Source: Actinomycetospora termitidis (GTDB taxonomy: Bacteria > Actinomycetota > Actinomycetes > Mycobacteriales > Pseudonocardiaceae). Taken from it: a stretch of DNA of 64,000 bases. The notes below the pieces were generated by a model, which made no database searches, was not told the origin of the DNA, and saw only the letters and a program-made list of their open reading frames with translations. The translations under genes and the position numbers were made by a program. This document shows positions 7,803 to 15,858 of this stretch, one piece after another; the stretch's first letter is position 1, and every line of letters begins with the position of its first letter. The stretch covers positions 372,001-436,000 of the forward strand of contig NZ_JASVWF010000005.1 in assembly GCF_030286555.1 (NCBI RefSeq). Reading direction: 5' to 3'.

Positions 7803-8722
7803 ACCACACCGAGGAGAACGTCTACGACGCCCTGGCCGAGGCCGACCACGAGGGCCGCTGGGCCTACGGGGCCGGGTTCGACGAGACCGTCGTCGAGGTC
7901 ACGGCGCCCGCACCCGAGGGTGTGGACCGGGACGACCTCGCGGCCTACTGCCTGATGCTCGGCGACGACGCACTGGTCGCGTCCCAGCGGCTCTCCGAGT
8001 GGGCGACGAACGCGCCGGAGCTCGAGGAGGAGGTCGCGCTCGCCAACATCGCTCTCGACCTGCTCGGCCAGGCCCGGATGCTGCTCTCCCGCGCGGGACA
8101 CCTCGGGGCGGCGGAGCGGTTCCGGACCGACGCCACGGCCGCGGCGCTCTCCGACGAGGACGTCCTCGCCTACTTCCGCGACGACCGGTTCTTCCGCAAC
8201 GTCACCCTCACCGAAGCCGACCTCGGCGACTTCGGCCGGACGATGGCCTGGATCCTGGTCTTCTCGTCGTGGCGCCTGGCGCTGATGACGGAGCTGCGGG
8301 GCTCGGCCGACCCGGTGCTCGCGGCGGTCGCCGCCAAGGCCGTGCCCGAACTGGCCTACCAGCGGGAGTACGCCGCGGGATGGGTCGTGCGGCTCGGCGA
8401 CGGCACGGCGTACTCGCACGAGCGCATGCAGGCCGGGCTGGACGACGTCTGGCCGTTCGTGCCGGAACTGTTCCTGCCGCATCCCGTGGAGACCCGCCTG
8501 GTCGAGGCCGGGGTGGCGGTCGACCCGGCCGCGCTGAAGGCCTCCGTCGACGGCGACCTCGCCCAGGTCCTGCCGGTCGCGACCCTCACCGAGCCGACCC
8601 GACCCGCCGTCGGGCTGGTCGGAGGACGTGGCGGGCGGGACGGGGTGCACACCGAGGCCCTGGGCCGGGTGCTCGCCGTCATGCAGTCGCTGGCCCGCGC
8701 GCACCCGGGGGCGACGTGGTGA
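7799..8722 (+). CDS. paaC: 1,2-phenylacetyl-CoA epoxidase subunit C
   Basis: A 307-residue ferritin-like subunit that pairs with PaaA and stabilises the catalytic dimer. It shares the helical bundle but lacks a full di-iron ligand set in the characterised family. The segments LGDDALVASQRLSEW, ALANIALDLLGQAR and ELAYQREYAAGWVVRLGDG are recognisable PaaC landmarks. The start is GTG at 7799, overlapping the paaB stop by 4 bp, and no competing upstream start keeps the operon spacing. Confidence 0.93.
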   Translation: MNHTEENVYDALAEADHEGRWAYGAGFDETVVEVTAPAPEGVDRDDLAAYCLMLGDDALVASQRLSEWATNAPELEEEVALANIALDLLGQARMLLSRAGHLGAAERFRTDATAAALSDEDVLAYFRDDRFFRNVTLTEADLGDFGRTMAWILVFSSWRLALMTELRGSADPVLAAVAAKAVPELAYQREYAAGWVVRLGDGTAYSHERMQAGLDDVWPFVPELFLPHPVETRLVEAGVAVDPAALKASVDGDLAQVLPVATLTEPTRPAVGLVGGRGGRDGVHTEALGRVLAVMQSLARAHPGATW

Positions 8723-9207
8723 CCGCCGATCTCTGGGACGTCGCCGCCGAGGTGACCGACCCCGAGATGCCGATGTTGACGTTGGCCGACCTCGGGGTGC
8801 TGCGGGCCGTCGAGCGCGACGGCGGCCGGATCGTCGCCACCATCACCCCCACCTACGCCGGCTGCCCGGCGCTGGACGCGATGGCCGCGGACCTGCGCTC
8901 GACCCTGGGCGCGTACGGGGAGGTCGAGGTGAAGGTGACCCTCACCCCGCCGTGGACCACCGACCTCATCTCCGACGAGGGCCGGCGCAAGCTCGCCGAG
9001 GCCGGGGTCGCCCCGCCGGCGCACATCGGCCCGCGCTCCACCGGCCCCGTCCCGCTGGCCCTGGCCGCCCCGCCGAAGCGGGTGACCTGCCCGCGGTGCG
9101 GCAGCGCCGAGACCGAGGAGCTCTCCCGCTTCGGCCCGACCGCCTGCACCGCCCTGCGCCGGTGCCGGGCCTGCGCGGAGCCGTTCGAGCACATGAAGGA
9201 CATCTGA
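8719..9207 (+). CDS. paaD: Phenylacetyl-CoA epoxidase accessory subunit D
   Basis: A 162-residue protein with an N-terminal MIP18/SufT-like domain (residues about 1-95, containing DPEMPMLTLADLG and PTYAGCPAL) and a C-terminal zinc-ribbon-like part with CPRCGS and CRAC pairs. PaaD is thought to help mature the metal centre of the epoxidase. Two adjacent GTG codons (8716, 8719) could start it. I prefer 8719, which overlaps the paaC stop like the other junctions and sits at a normal distance from GGGGG. Confidence 0.9.
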   Translation: MTADLWDVAAEVTDPEMPMLTLADLGVLRAVERDGGRIVATITPTYAGCPALDAMAADLRSTLGAYGEVEVKVTLTPPWTTDLISDEGRRKLAEAGVAPPAHIGPRSTGPVPLALAAPPKRVTCPRCGSAETEELSRFGPTACTALRRCRACAEPFEHMKDI

Positions 9208-10310
9208 TGACTGCCGTCGACGGGTCGAGCTCCGCTGCGCTTCGTCTCCCGGCCGCGGACACGGGTTTCCACCCCCTCCGCGTCGCCCACGTCGAGCACC
9301 TCACCGACGACGCCGTCGCGATCACCGTCGACGTCCCCGACGAGCTCCGCGAGACGTTCGCCTTCCGCGCCGGGCAGTACCTGACGCTGCGCACGGAGAC
9401 GCCGGAGGGCGAGGAGCGCCGCTCCTACTCGATCTGCGCGCCCGAGGGTGCGGCGCCCAGGATCGGGGTTCGCCGGGTCGAGACGGGACTGTTCTCCGAG
9501 TGGCTCGTCGACCGGCTCGCCGCCGGGGACACCCTGGAGGTCGGCCCGCCGGAGGGCCGCTTCACCCCCGACCCGAAGCCCGGCGAGCACCACACGCTGA
9601 TCGCCGCCGGCTCGGGCATCACCCCGGTCCTGTCGATCGCCGCCACCGTGCTCGCCGCGCACCCGGACACCCACGTCACGTTGCTCTACGGCAACCGCCG
9701 GGCGGACACGGTGATGTTCGCCGAGGACCTCGCGGACCTGAAGGACCGCTACCGCGCGCGCCTGCAGCTCGACCACGTGCTCTCCCGCGAGCCCGTCGAG
9801 GCCGAGATCTTCGCCGGACGGCTCGATCGGGAGAAGCTCCACACGCTCCTGACGAGCCTCGTCCCGACCCCGCAGGTCGACCAGTGGTGGCTCTGCGGGC
9901 CGCTGGAGATGGTGACCGGGGCCCGCGACCTGCTCGGCGAGCTCGGCATCGGACGCGAGCGGGTGCACGCCGAGCTGTTCTACGTCGACACCCCGCCACC
10001 GCAGCCGGTGCGCCACGAGGAGGCGCCGGCCGAGGGCGTCGAGGCGCGCGTGATCCTGCACGGGCGCGAGGTCACCGCGACGATCCCGCCGAACTCCTTC
10101 GTCCTGGACGCGGCGCAACGCGTCCGCTCGGACCTGCCGTTCGCCTGCAAGGGCGGGGTGTGCGGGACGTGCCGGGCGAAGGTCGTCGTCGGGGAGGTCG
10201 CCATGCAGCGCAACTTCGCCCTCGAGCCGGAGGAGGTGGAGGCCGGGTTCGTGCTGACGTGCCAGTCCGTCCCCGTCTCCGCCGAGCTGACCATCGACTA
10301 CGACGTCTAG
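9207..10310 (+). CDS. paaE: Phenylacetyl-CoA epoxidase reductase subunit E
   Basis: A 367-residue electron-transfer subunit. The N-terminal FAD domain has RSYSICAPEG, the NAD(P) domain has AAGSGITPVLSI, and the C-terminal plant-type 2Fe-2S domain (about 280-367) has CKGGVCGTCRAKV plus a later TCQS cysteine. It passes electrons from NADPH to the PaaA di-iron site. The ATG overlaps the paaD stop by one base. Length and domain order are standard for PaaE. Confidence 0.95.
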   Translation: MTAVDGSSSAALRLPAADTGFHPLRVAHVEHLTDDAVAITVDVPDELRETFAFRAGQYLTLRTETPEGEERRSYSICAPEGAAPRIGVRRVETGLFSEWLVDRLAAGDTLEVGPPEGRFTPDPKPGEHHTLIAAGSGITPVLSIAATVLAAHPDTHVTLLYGNRRADTVMFAEDLADLKDRYRARLQLDHVLSREPVEAEIFAGRLDREKLHTLLTSLVPTPQVDQWWLCGPLEMVTGARDLLGELGIGRERVHAELFYVDTPPPQPVRHEEAPAEGVEARVILHGREVTATIPPNSFVLDAAQRVRSDLPFACKGGVCGTCRAKVVVGEVAMQRNFALEPEEVEAGFVLTCQSVPVSAELTIDYDV

Positions 10311-10319
10311 GGGTTACGC

Positions 10320-12335
10320 GTGATCGAGAGCTACCTGCAGGGACGCTGGCGGGCCGGGACCGGCGAGGGCCGGCCGATGTTCGACGCCGTGACCGGCGAG
10401 GAGATCGACCGGCTCTCCACCGACGGCCTCGACCTGGCCGGCGCCGCCGCGTACGCCCGGGCCACGGGCGGGCCGGCGCTGCGCGACCTGTCGTTCCACC
10501 AGCGCGCCTCGCTGCTCAAGGCCCTCGCCGGGCACCTGCGCGAGCACCGCGAGGAGCTCTACGCGCTCTCCGCCCGCACCGGCGCCACCCTCGGCGACTC
10601 GAAGTTCGACGTCGACGGCGGCATCGGGGTGCTCCAGGCCTACGCGTCCAAGGGCAAGCGCGAGCTCCCGGCCGGCTCCGTGCTCGTCGAGGGCGACGTG
10701 GAGCCGCTGTCGAAGGACGGCTCGTTCCTCGCCCAGCACGTCCTGACCCCGCTGCGCGGTGTCGCGGTGCAGGTCAACGCCTACAACTTCCCGTGCTGGG
10801 GCCCGCTGGAGAAGCTCGCTCCCGCGCTCCTCGCGGGTGTCCCCACGATCATCAAGCCCGCCACCCCCACCGCCTTCCTGACGGCGGGTCTGGTCCGTCT
10901 GGTCGTCGACTCCGGGCTGCTGCCCGAGGGCACGGTGCAGTTCGTTTCGGGGTCCACCGGCGACCTCTTCGACCACCTCACCGAGCAGGACCTGGTGTCC
11001 TTCACCGGCTCGGCGTCCACCGCGCGGCAGCTGCGGACCCACCCGAACCTCTCCGCCCGCGCGGTGCGCTTCACCGCCGAGGCCGACTCGCTGAACTGCT
11101 CGATCCTCGGGCCGGACGCCGTCCCGGGCACGCCGGAGTTCGACCTCTACGTCAAGCAGCTCGTCGCGGAGATGACGGTCAAGGCCGGCCAGAAGTGCAC
11201 CGCGATCCGGCGCGCGTTCGTGCCGGCCGAGCACCAGGACGCGGTGGCCGAGGCCGTCGCCGAGCGGCTGCGGAAGGTCGTCGTCGGGAACCCCGCGAAC
11301 CCCGACGTGCGCATGGGCGCCCTGGCCGGGCTCGAGCAGCGCGAGGAGGTCCGGCGGTCGCTGAAGGCGCTGGGTGGCCGGGTGCTCTTCGGCTCGCCCG
11401 ACCAGGTCGACGTGGTGGACGCCGACGCCGAGCGCGGCGCGTTCCTCTCCCCCGTCCTGCTCGCCGCCGAGCCCGACTCCGCGGCGGTCCACGAGGTCGA
11501 GGCCTTCGGGCCGGTGTCCTCGCTCGTCCCGTACACCTCGACCGAGCAGGTCATCGAGCTGGCCGCCCGCGGGCAGGGGTCGCTGGCCGGGTCGGTGGTG
11601 ACCGGCGACGCGGACTTCGCCCGGGAGGTCGTCCTCGGCGTCGCCCCGTGGCACGGGCGCCTGCTGGTGCTGGACCAGGCGGACGCGAAGTCCTCCACCG
11701 GCCACGGTTCGCCGATGCCGCAACTCGTCCACGGCGGCCCGGGCCGCGCCGGCGGCGGCGAGGAGATGGGCGGCATCCGGGGCGTGAAGCACCACATGCA
11801 GCGGACGGCGGTGCAGGGCTCGCCGGAGATGCTCACCGCGATCACCGGCCGCTGGGTGCCGGGCTCGACGCGCACCGTCACCGACGTCCACCCGTTCCGC
11901 AAGCACCTCGAGGAGCTGCGGGTCGGCGACACCGTCGTCGGCGGCCCGCGGCGGGTGACGCTCGAGGACGTGGAGCACTTCGCGGAGTTCACCGGCGACA
12001 CGTTCTACGCGCACATGGACGCCGAGGCCGCGGCGCAGAACCCGTTCTTCGGCGAGCGCGTCGCCCACGGGTACCTCGTGGTGTCGTTCGCGGCCGGTCT
12101 GTTCGTCGACCCCGCGCCCGGCCCGGTCCTGGCGAACTTCGGCGTGGACTCGCTGCGGTTCCTGACACCCGTGAAGTTCGACGACGAGCTGACGATCACG
12201 TTGACCGCCAAGCAGATCACCCCGCGCGACACCGCCGCCTACGGCGAGGTCCGCTGGGACGCCGACGTGACGAACCAGCACGGCGACTCGGTGGCGCGCT
12301 ACGACGTGCTGACGCTGGTGGCGAAGCAGTCGTGA
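10320..12335 (+). CDS. paaZ: Bifunctional oxepin-CoA hydrolase / aldehyde dehydrogenase
   Basis: A 671-residue two-domain enzyme. Residues about 1-510 form an aldehyde dehydrogenase with the catalytic cysteine in GQKCTAIRR and the glutamate in FTAEADSLN. Residues about 525-671 form a MaoC-type hot-dog hydratase with HFAEFTGDTFYAHMD and FFGERVAHGYL. In E. coli PaaZ the hydratase domain opens the oxepin-CoA ring and the dehydrogenase oxidises the resulting semialdehyde. The start is GTG at 10320, 9 bp after paaE. It overlaps paaI by 4 bp. The dehydrogenase half keeps its catalytic residues, so this is a full PaaZ rather than a hydratase-only form. Confidence 0.95.
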   Translation: MIESYLQGRWRAGTGEGRPMFDAVTGEEIDRLSTDGLDLAGAAAYARATGGPALRDLSFHQRASLLKALAGHLREHREELYALSARTGATLGDSKFDVDGGIGVLQAYASKGKRELPAGSVLVEGDVEPLSKDGSFLAQHVLTPLRGVAVQVNAYNFPCWGPLEKLAPALLAGVPTIIKPATPTAFLTAGLVRLVVDSGLLPEGTVQFVSGSTGDLFDHLTEQDLVSFTGSASTARQLRTHPNLSARAVRFTAEADSLNCSILGPDAVPGTPEFDLYVKQLVAEMTVKAGQKCTAIRRAFVPAEHQDAVAEAVAERLRKVVVGNPANPDVRMGALAGLEQREEVRRSLKALGGRVLFGSPDQVDVVDADAERGAFLSPVLLAAEPDSAAVHEVEAFGPVSSLVPYTSTEQVIELAARGQGSLAGSVVTGDADFAREVVLGVAPWHGRLLVLDQADAKSSTGHGSPMPQLVHGGPGRAGGGEEMGGIRGVKHHMQRTAVQGSPEMLTAITGRWVPGSTRTVTDVHPFRKHLEELRVGDTVVGGPRRVTLEDVEHFAEFTGDTFYAHMDAEAAAQNPFFGERVAHGYLVVSFAAGLFVDPAPGPVLANFGVDSLRFLTPVKFDDELTITLTAKQITPRDTAAYGEVRWDADVTNQHGDSVARYDVLTLVAKQS

Positions 12336-12733
12336 TCACCGCTTCCGTCCAACGCATGTGGGACGACGACGCCGCGTCCCGCAAACTCGGCATGGAGCTG
12401 CACTCCGCCGCCGACGGCGAGGCCCGCCTGACGATGCGGGTCACCTCGGACATGGTCAACGGGCACGGCATGTGCCACGGCGGGTACCTGTTCCTGCTCG
12501 CCGACTCGGCCTTCGCCTGCGCGTGCAACTCCCCCGGGCCCGTGACGGTGGCGGCGGGCGGCGACATCGTGTTCGTCGCCTCGGCGCGGGAGAACGACGT
12601 GCTCGAGGCCGTGGCCGTCGAGCGGACCCGCTACGGCCGCTCGGGCGTGTACGACGTGACGATCACCCGGCCCACCGACGGGCTGGTCGTCGCCGAGTTC
12701 CGCGGACGCAGCCGCACGATCCAGCGGAGCTGA
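12332..12733 (+). CDS. paaI: Phenylacetate-pathway hot-dog thioesterase
   Basis: A 133-residue hot-dog-fold protein with NGHGMCHGGYLFLLADSAFA, the HGG...D active-site region of PaaI. PaaI hydrolyses dead-end hydroxyphenylacetyl-CoA and ring-modified CoA esters, protecting the CoA pool. Its GTG start overlaps the paaZ stop, tying it to the epoxidase operon. The length is typical of the family. Confidence 0.92.
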   Translation: MITASVQRMWDDDAASRKLGMELHSAADGEARLTMRVTSDMVNGHGMCHGGYLFLLADSAFACACNSPGPVTVAAGGDIVFVASARENDVLEAVAVERTRYGRSGVYDVTITRPTDGLVVAEFRGRSRTIQRS

Positions 12734-12746
12734 CACGATCGTCGTC

Positions 12747-13640
12747 GTGACCGACACCGAGATCCGCACCGAGGTGGCCGACGGGATCGCGACGATCACC
12801 CTGGATCGTCCGGACCGCATGAACGCCTTCACCCCGACGATGGCCTCCCAGCTCGTCGCGGCCCTCGACGCGACGGACGCCGACGACGCCGTCCGCGTCG
12901 TGGTGCTCACCGGGGCCGGGCGGGCGTTCTGCGCGGGCGCGGACCTGGGCCGGGGCGGCTCCACCTTCGACTACCAGGCGGTGCAGGACGCCCGCCTGCA
13001 GGCGGGCGGGTCGATCGCGGGCATGCCGCGCGACCTGGGCGGGGTCGTCGTCCTGCGGATCGCCGCGAGCGTGAAGCCGGTGATCGCGGCGGTGAACGGA
13101 CCCGCCGTCGGGATCGGGGCCTCGATGCTGCTGCCCGCGGACGTCCGCATCGCCGCGGAGACCGCCCGCTTCGGCTACGTCTTCACCCGCCGCGGCATCG
13201 CCCCCGACGGGGCGTCGAGCTGGTTCCTCCCGCGCGTCGTCGGCATCTCCCAGGCGATGGAGTGGGTGGCCACCGGGCGGGTGTTCGACAGCGCCGAGGC
13301 CCTCGCCGGGCGCCTGGTCTCCCGGGTCGTTCCCGACGACGAGCTCGGCGCGACCGTGCGGGCGCTGGCGGCGGAGATCGCGGACAACACGTCCGGGGTC
13401 TCCGTCGCGCTGACCCGCCGGATGATGTGGTCGATGCTCGGCGCCGACTCGCCGTGGGACGCGCACCGGATGGACACCCGCGTGATCGCCGCGCTCGGCG
13501 CCGGGCCGGACGCGGCCGAGGGCGTCACGTCGTTCCTGGAGAAGCGCCCGCCGGAGTTCACGGCCTCCCCGGGCGACTACCGGGACCTCGTCGACCCGTG
13601 GCCGCCGGTGCCGGGTGATGTGACGCCACCCGGAGCGTGA
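12747..13640 (+). CDS. Enoyl-CoA hydratase/isomerase (crotonase family)
   Basis: A 297-residue crotonase with LDRPDRMNAF, the oxyanion-hole segment AFCAGADLG near residue 65, and NGPAVGIGASM near 115. The GIAPDGASSWFLPRVVG region near 150 matches the glutamate-or-aspartate-bearing part of the active site, where aspartate is seen. It follows paaI by 13 bp and may supply a PaaF- or PaaG-type hydratase/isomerase step. Annotating it specifically as paaF or paaG would be a guess, because general fatty-acid hydratases look alike. Its stop lies 13 bp from the convergent STAS gene. Confidence 0.88.
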   Translation: MTDTEIRTEVADGIATITLDRPDRMNAFTPTMASQLVAALDATDADDAVRVVVLTGAGRAFCAGADLGRGGSTFDYQAVQDARLQAGGSIAGMPRDLGGVVVLRIAASVKPVIAAVNGPAVGIGASMLLPADVRIAAETARFGYVFTRRGIAPDGASSWFLPRVVGISQAMEWVATGRVFDSAEALAGRLVSRVVPDDELGATVRALAAEIADNTSGVSVALTRRMMWSMLGADSPWDAHRMDTRVIAALGAGPDAAEGVTSFLEKRPPEFTASPGDYRDLVDPWPPVPGDVTPPGA

Positions 13641-13653
13641 TCACCGGGCCGGT

Positions 13654-14016
13654 TCAGGGCCAGGTGTCGGCGAGGTCGAACGGGCGACCACCGAGGCGGC
13701 GCAGCCGGGAGCGCAGGGACCGGTGCGGGGCGACGACGGTGAACGCGACGCCGGCGTCGTGGGCCTCGCCGGCGACGGCGGGCACCACCCAGAGGCCGAG
13801 TTCGTCGTCGGCGACGACCTCCGAGAGGTCGAGGACCAGCGAGGTGGAGCCGGCCGCGAGGACGCCCTCGACGGCCTCCCGCAGGACCCGGGCGGTGCCC
13901 GCCCGCATCCGGCCCCGCAACCGGATCACGGTCGCTCCGGGGGACTCGCCGACGATCGCCTCCAGCTCCGCACCGCGCCGTGGTGTCGACGGCGATGCGG
14001 ACGGCCTCGTCACCAT
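13654..14016 (-). CDS. STAS-domain anti-sigma factor antagonist-like protein
   Basis: A 120-residue STAS fold carrying GATVIRLRGRMRAG, then LVLDLSEVVADDELGLWVV, and a final helix-strand. The position that in phosphorylatable antagonists such as SpoIIAA carries serine in a DSSGL-type motif reads ADDELGL here. Phosphorylation control is therefore not supported, and the protein may bind a partner constitutively. A strong GGGAGGGGG ribosome site precedes the ATG at 14016. No anti-sigma kinase or sigma factor is adjacent. Confidence 0.7.
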   Translation of the reverse strand: MVTRPSASPSTPRRGAELEAIVGESPGATVIRLRGRMRAGTARVLREAVEGVLAAGSTSLVLDLSEVVADDELGLWVVPAVAGEAHDAGVAFTVVAPHRSLRSRLRRLGGRPFDLADTWP

Positions 14017-14213
14017 CGCTGGTTCCCCCTCCCAGAGCCACCCGGCCCCGCGCACGGGCAGCACGGGGCGGCGTCGTGGAGCGGGTGGGCGCAGTCGGCG
14101 CCGGCGCGGCGCAGGGGCGGTGCCCGGCGCTGCTGCTCGGCGATCGGTGTCGCAGGACGATAGGCGGCGCGGCGTTCGGCCGGAAGGGGCCGCAGCGCGG
14201 CGTCAGTGTTCAT
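14010..14213 (-). CDS. Possible small Cys/His-containing protein upstream of the STAS gene
   Basis: This 67-codon frame overlaps the STAS start by 7 bp and could be its upstream operon partner. It ends in a cluster of cysteine and histidine residues (CAHPLHDAAPCCPC) that might bind a metal. There is no clear ribosome site before its ATG, and I know no family match, so it may be a chance frame in GC-rich DNA. Confidence 0.3.
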   Translation of the reverse strand: MNTDAALRPLPAERRAAYRPATPIAEQQRRAPPLRRAGADCAHPLHDAAPCCPCAGPGGSGRGNQRW

Positions 14214-14317
14214 CGAACGAAGCCGAGCGCGTCGTTCACCCGCTCGCGCTACGCCGTTGGAGCCGGAACAGGGCCACCGGTCGTGATCGGTTCCCCCACG
14301 CGGCGCAGCGCCTCGGC

Positions 14318-14331
14318 GTGCACATGTGCAC
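14318..14331. repeat. Perfect 14-bp palindrome upstream of parA-like gene
   Basis: GTGCACATGTGCAC is a perfect palindrome followed at once by GTGTGCAGG. A related cluster, GTGTGCACATCTGTGC, lies at 15760-15775 on the far side of the parA/RHH pair. The placement is compatible with a partition-complex or autoregulatory binding site, but this is inference. The rest of 14214-14440 shows no gene. Confidence 0.45.
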
Positions 14332-14440
14332 GTGTGCAGGAGTGCTTGTCCGCACGACCATACCGGTGTCCACTGTCGTACTCCGGCCCCGTCACGAGCG
14401 GCAGGCGCGCCGGGCGAGGTCGGGGGCGGGGTGCGGTGCG

Positions 14441-15238
14441 ATGCGGGTCGCGGTGGCGAACAACAAGGGCGGGGCCGGCAAGACGACGGCGATCGCCCAC
14501 CTCGCCGAGGCCCTGGCCGACCGCGGTCGCCACGTGCTCGCCGTCGACATGGACCCGCAGGCGAACCTCTCGCGGCGGCTGGGCTACGGCGAGGCGGACC
14601 TCAGCGACATGGTGACCGCCGCCGAGGTCGTCGCCGCCCACCGGAAGGGGTGCGCCGCGGACGCGATCGTCGGGTGCCGGTGGGCGGTCCCGGCCGCCGA
14701 GCGCATCGACCTCGTGCCCGCCCGCTACGACCTCGAGGCCCGCGTCGCCGAGGCCGGGCAGCTCGGGTCGCACGAGCGGCTGGACATCGCCTTGTCCGGG
14801 GTCGCGGAGGACTACGACGTCGTCCTGCTCGACTGCCCGCCCTCGCTCGGGCACCTCACCCAGCTCGGTCTGGCCGCCGCCGACACGGTCGTGCTGGTGC
14901 TGCGCCCGGAGTACGACCACCTGCAGGGCGCGATCCGGGTCCGCGACTTCGTCGCCGGGTACCGGCGCCACCTGGGTCGCCCGGACCTGGCGGTGTCGGG
15001 GGTGATCGTCAACGAGCACGACCGGCGTCGCGGGCTGCACGTCTGGCACGCGGACTCGGTCGCGGACACCTTCGGCGACCTCGTGTGGTCACCGCCGGTC
15101 CCCTCCCGGGCCGTCCTGGCCGAGGCGATCGACGCCGCCCAGCCCCTGCGGGCGCGGGGTGCCGCGGCCCGCCCGCTCCTCGAGATCTTCTCCACCCTCG
15201 CCGACCAGCTGGAGGTCCGCGCCGATGCCGTCGCCTGA
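14441..15238 (+). CDS. ParA/Soj-family P-loop ATPase
   Basis: A 265-residue ATPase with the deviant Walker A box NNKGGAGKTT at residues 8-17, the switch I region MDPQANLSRR near 41, and a Walker B-like DVVLLDCPPSL near 128. It lacks an N-terminal DNA-binding extension, like type Ib or orphan ParA proteins. Such ATPases position DNA or protein cargo on the nucleoid. Its partner is probably the short gene overlapping its 3' end. The start is ATG at 14441, behind GGTCGGGGGCGGGG. No ParB gene is present in the window, so this is not the chromosomal parAB locus; a plasmid-derived or cargo-positioning system is possible. Confidence 0.9.
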   Translation: MRVAVANNKGGAGKTTAIAHLAEALADRGRHVLAVDMDPQANLSRRLGYGEADLSDMVTAAEVVAAHRKGCAADAIVGCRWAVPAAERIDLVPARYDLEARVAEAGQLGSHERLDIALSGVAEDYDVVLLDCPPSLGHLTQLGLAAADTVVLVLRPEYDHLQGAIRVRDFVAGYRRHLGRPDLAVSGVIVNEHDRRRGLHVWHADSVADTFGDLVWSPPVPSRAVLAEAIDAAQPLRARGAAARPLLEIFSTLADQLEVRADAVA

Positions 15239-15566
15239 TCCCCGCGCGACCCCGCCGGGCCAGGGCGGTACGCCGCGCCGCCAACCGCCGCCCGCCGGCG
15301 AGCGCCGCCGCCCCGAACCGTCGTCGATGCTCACGCCCTCCCCCGGGTCGCTCATGCCCGTGGGCGACGGCGGCCCCCGCGGGCGCCGCCAGCACCACCG
15401 CGCGCCGGGCGCCGCGCGCCAGGAGCTGGTGTACCTGTCCGGCCGGGTCCCACGGGCGCTGCGCGACGAGCTGCACATCCGGGCGATCGAGGAGGGCCGA
15501 CCGGTCGTCGACCTGCTCCGCGACGCCATCCGGGGCTACCTCGACCAGGGCGGCGCCGCCCGCTGA
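15225..15566 (+). CDS. Ribbon-helix-helix-like partner of the ParA ATPase
   Basis: A 113-residue protein whose start codon lies 14 bp inside the parA 3' end. The first 60 or so residues are proline- and arginine-rich and likely disordered. The C-terminal part, LVYLSGRVPRALRDELHIRA followed by IEEGRPVVDLLRDAIRGYL, has the strand-helix-helix pattern of CopG/Arc-type domains. A basic tail plus an RHH domain resembles ParG-type centromere binders, which stimulate the ATPase through the flexible tail. This role is inferred from order and fold. Confidence 0.65.
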   Translation: MPSPDPRATPPGQGGTPRRQPPPAGERRRPEPSSMLTPSPGSLMPVGDGGPRGRRQHHRAPGAARQELVYLSGRVPRALRDELHIRAIEEGRPVVDLLRDAIRGYLDQGGAAR

Positions 15567-15576
15567 CCCGTGTTCC

Positions 15577-15603
15577 GTGCCAGGAATGGCCCATCCCTGG
15601 CAC
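15577..15603. terminator. Hairpin after the ParA/RHH operon
   Basis: GTGCCAGGAATGG (15577-15589) faces CCATCCCTGGCAC (15591-15603), giving a near-perfect inverted repeat with one mismatch. It begins 11 bp after the RHH stop. It likely terminates the operon. The remaining sequence to 15750 has no supported gene. Confidence 0.55.
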
Positions 15604-15754
15604 TGGACGCGCGAGAGGGGCCACTCACCCACTCGGCGCCGACGACACCCCGAGATCCACTTCTGGGCGGCAGAACGCCCTCCTGCAGGGGCACGTCGCC
15701 GCCCGGAAGTCGATCATGGGCCCCGCCTGCCACATGGGCCTCCTGGCCTCGGAC

Positions 15755-15776
15755 GCACGTGTGCACATCTGTGCGT
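15755..15776. repeat. TGTGCACA-rich cluster downstream of the ParA/RHH pair
   Basis: CGCAC (15755 onward) and GTGCG flank GTGTGCACATCT, forming an imperfect palindrome. It shares GTGCACAT with the 14-bp palindrome at 14318-14331. The two sites therefore bracket the parA/RHH genes. The function as a centromere or operator is unproven. Confidence 0.35.
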
Positions 15777-15805
15777 AACTCTGTGCATGCTCGCGACCAC
15801 ACGTC

Positions 15806-15852
15806 CGAGTGGCCCGCACGAAATACCGCCGGGCGCAGCAGGCGGCCACTCG
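15806..15852 (-). terminator. Inverted repeat after the nitrilase-family gene
   Basis: CGAGTGGCC (15806-15814) and GGCCACTCG (15844-15852) are perfect complements separated by 29 bp. The repeat ends 6 bp past the stop codon of the minus-strand nitrilase gene. This is consistent with transcription termination. Confidence 0.45.
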
Positions 15853-15858
15853 CCCGGG

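Noticed and set aside
9500..12733. Very long plus-strand open frame (1077 codons)
   Set aside because: Only its end (12332-12733) is a gene, paaI. The rest is an out-of-frame shadow of paaE and paaZ with arginine/alanine/glycine-rich nonsense composition.
13654..15238. Plasmid or prophage boundary around the ParA-like locus
   Set aside because: No integrase, replication or capsid gene, tRNA att duplication or GC shift was seen around it.
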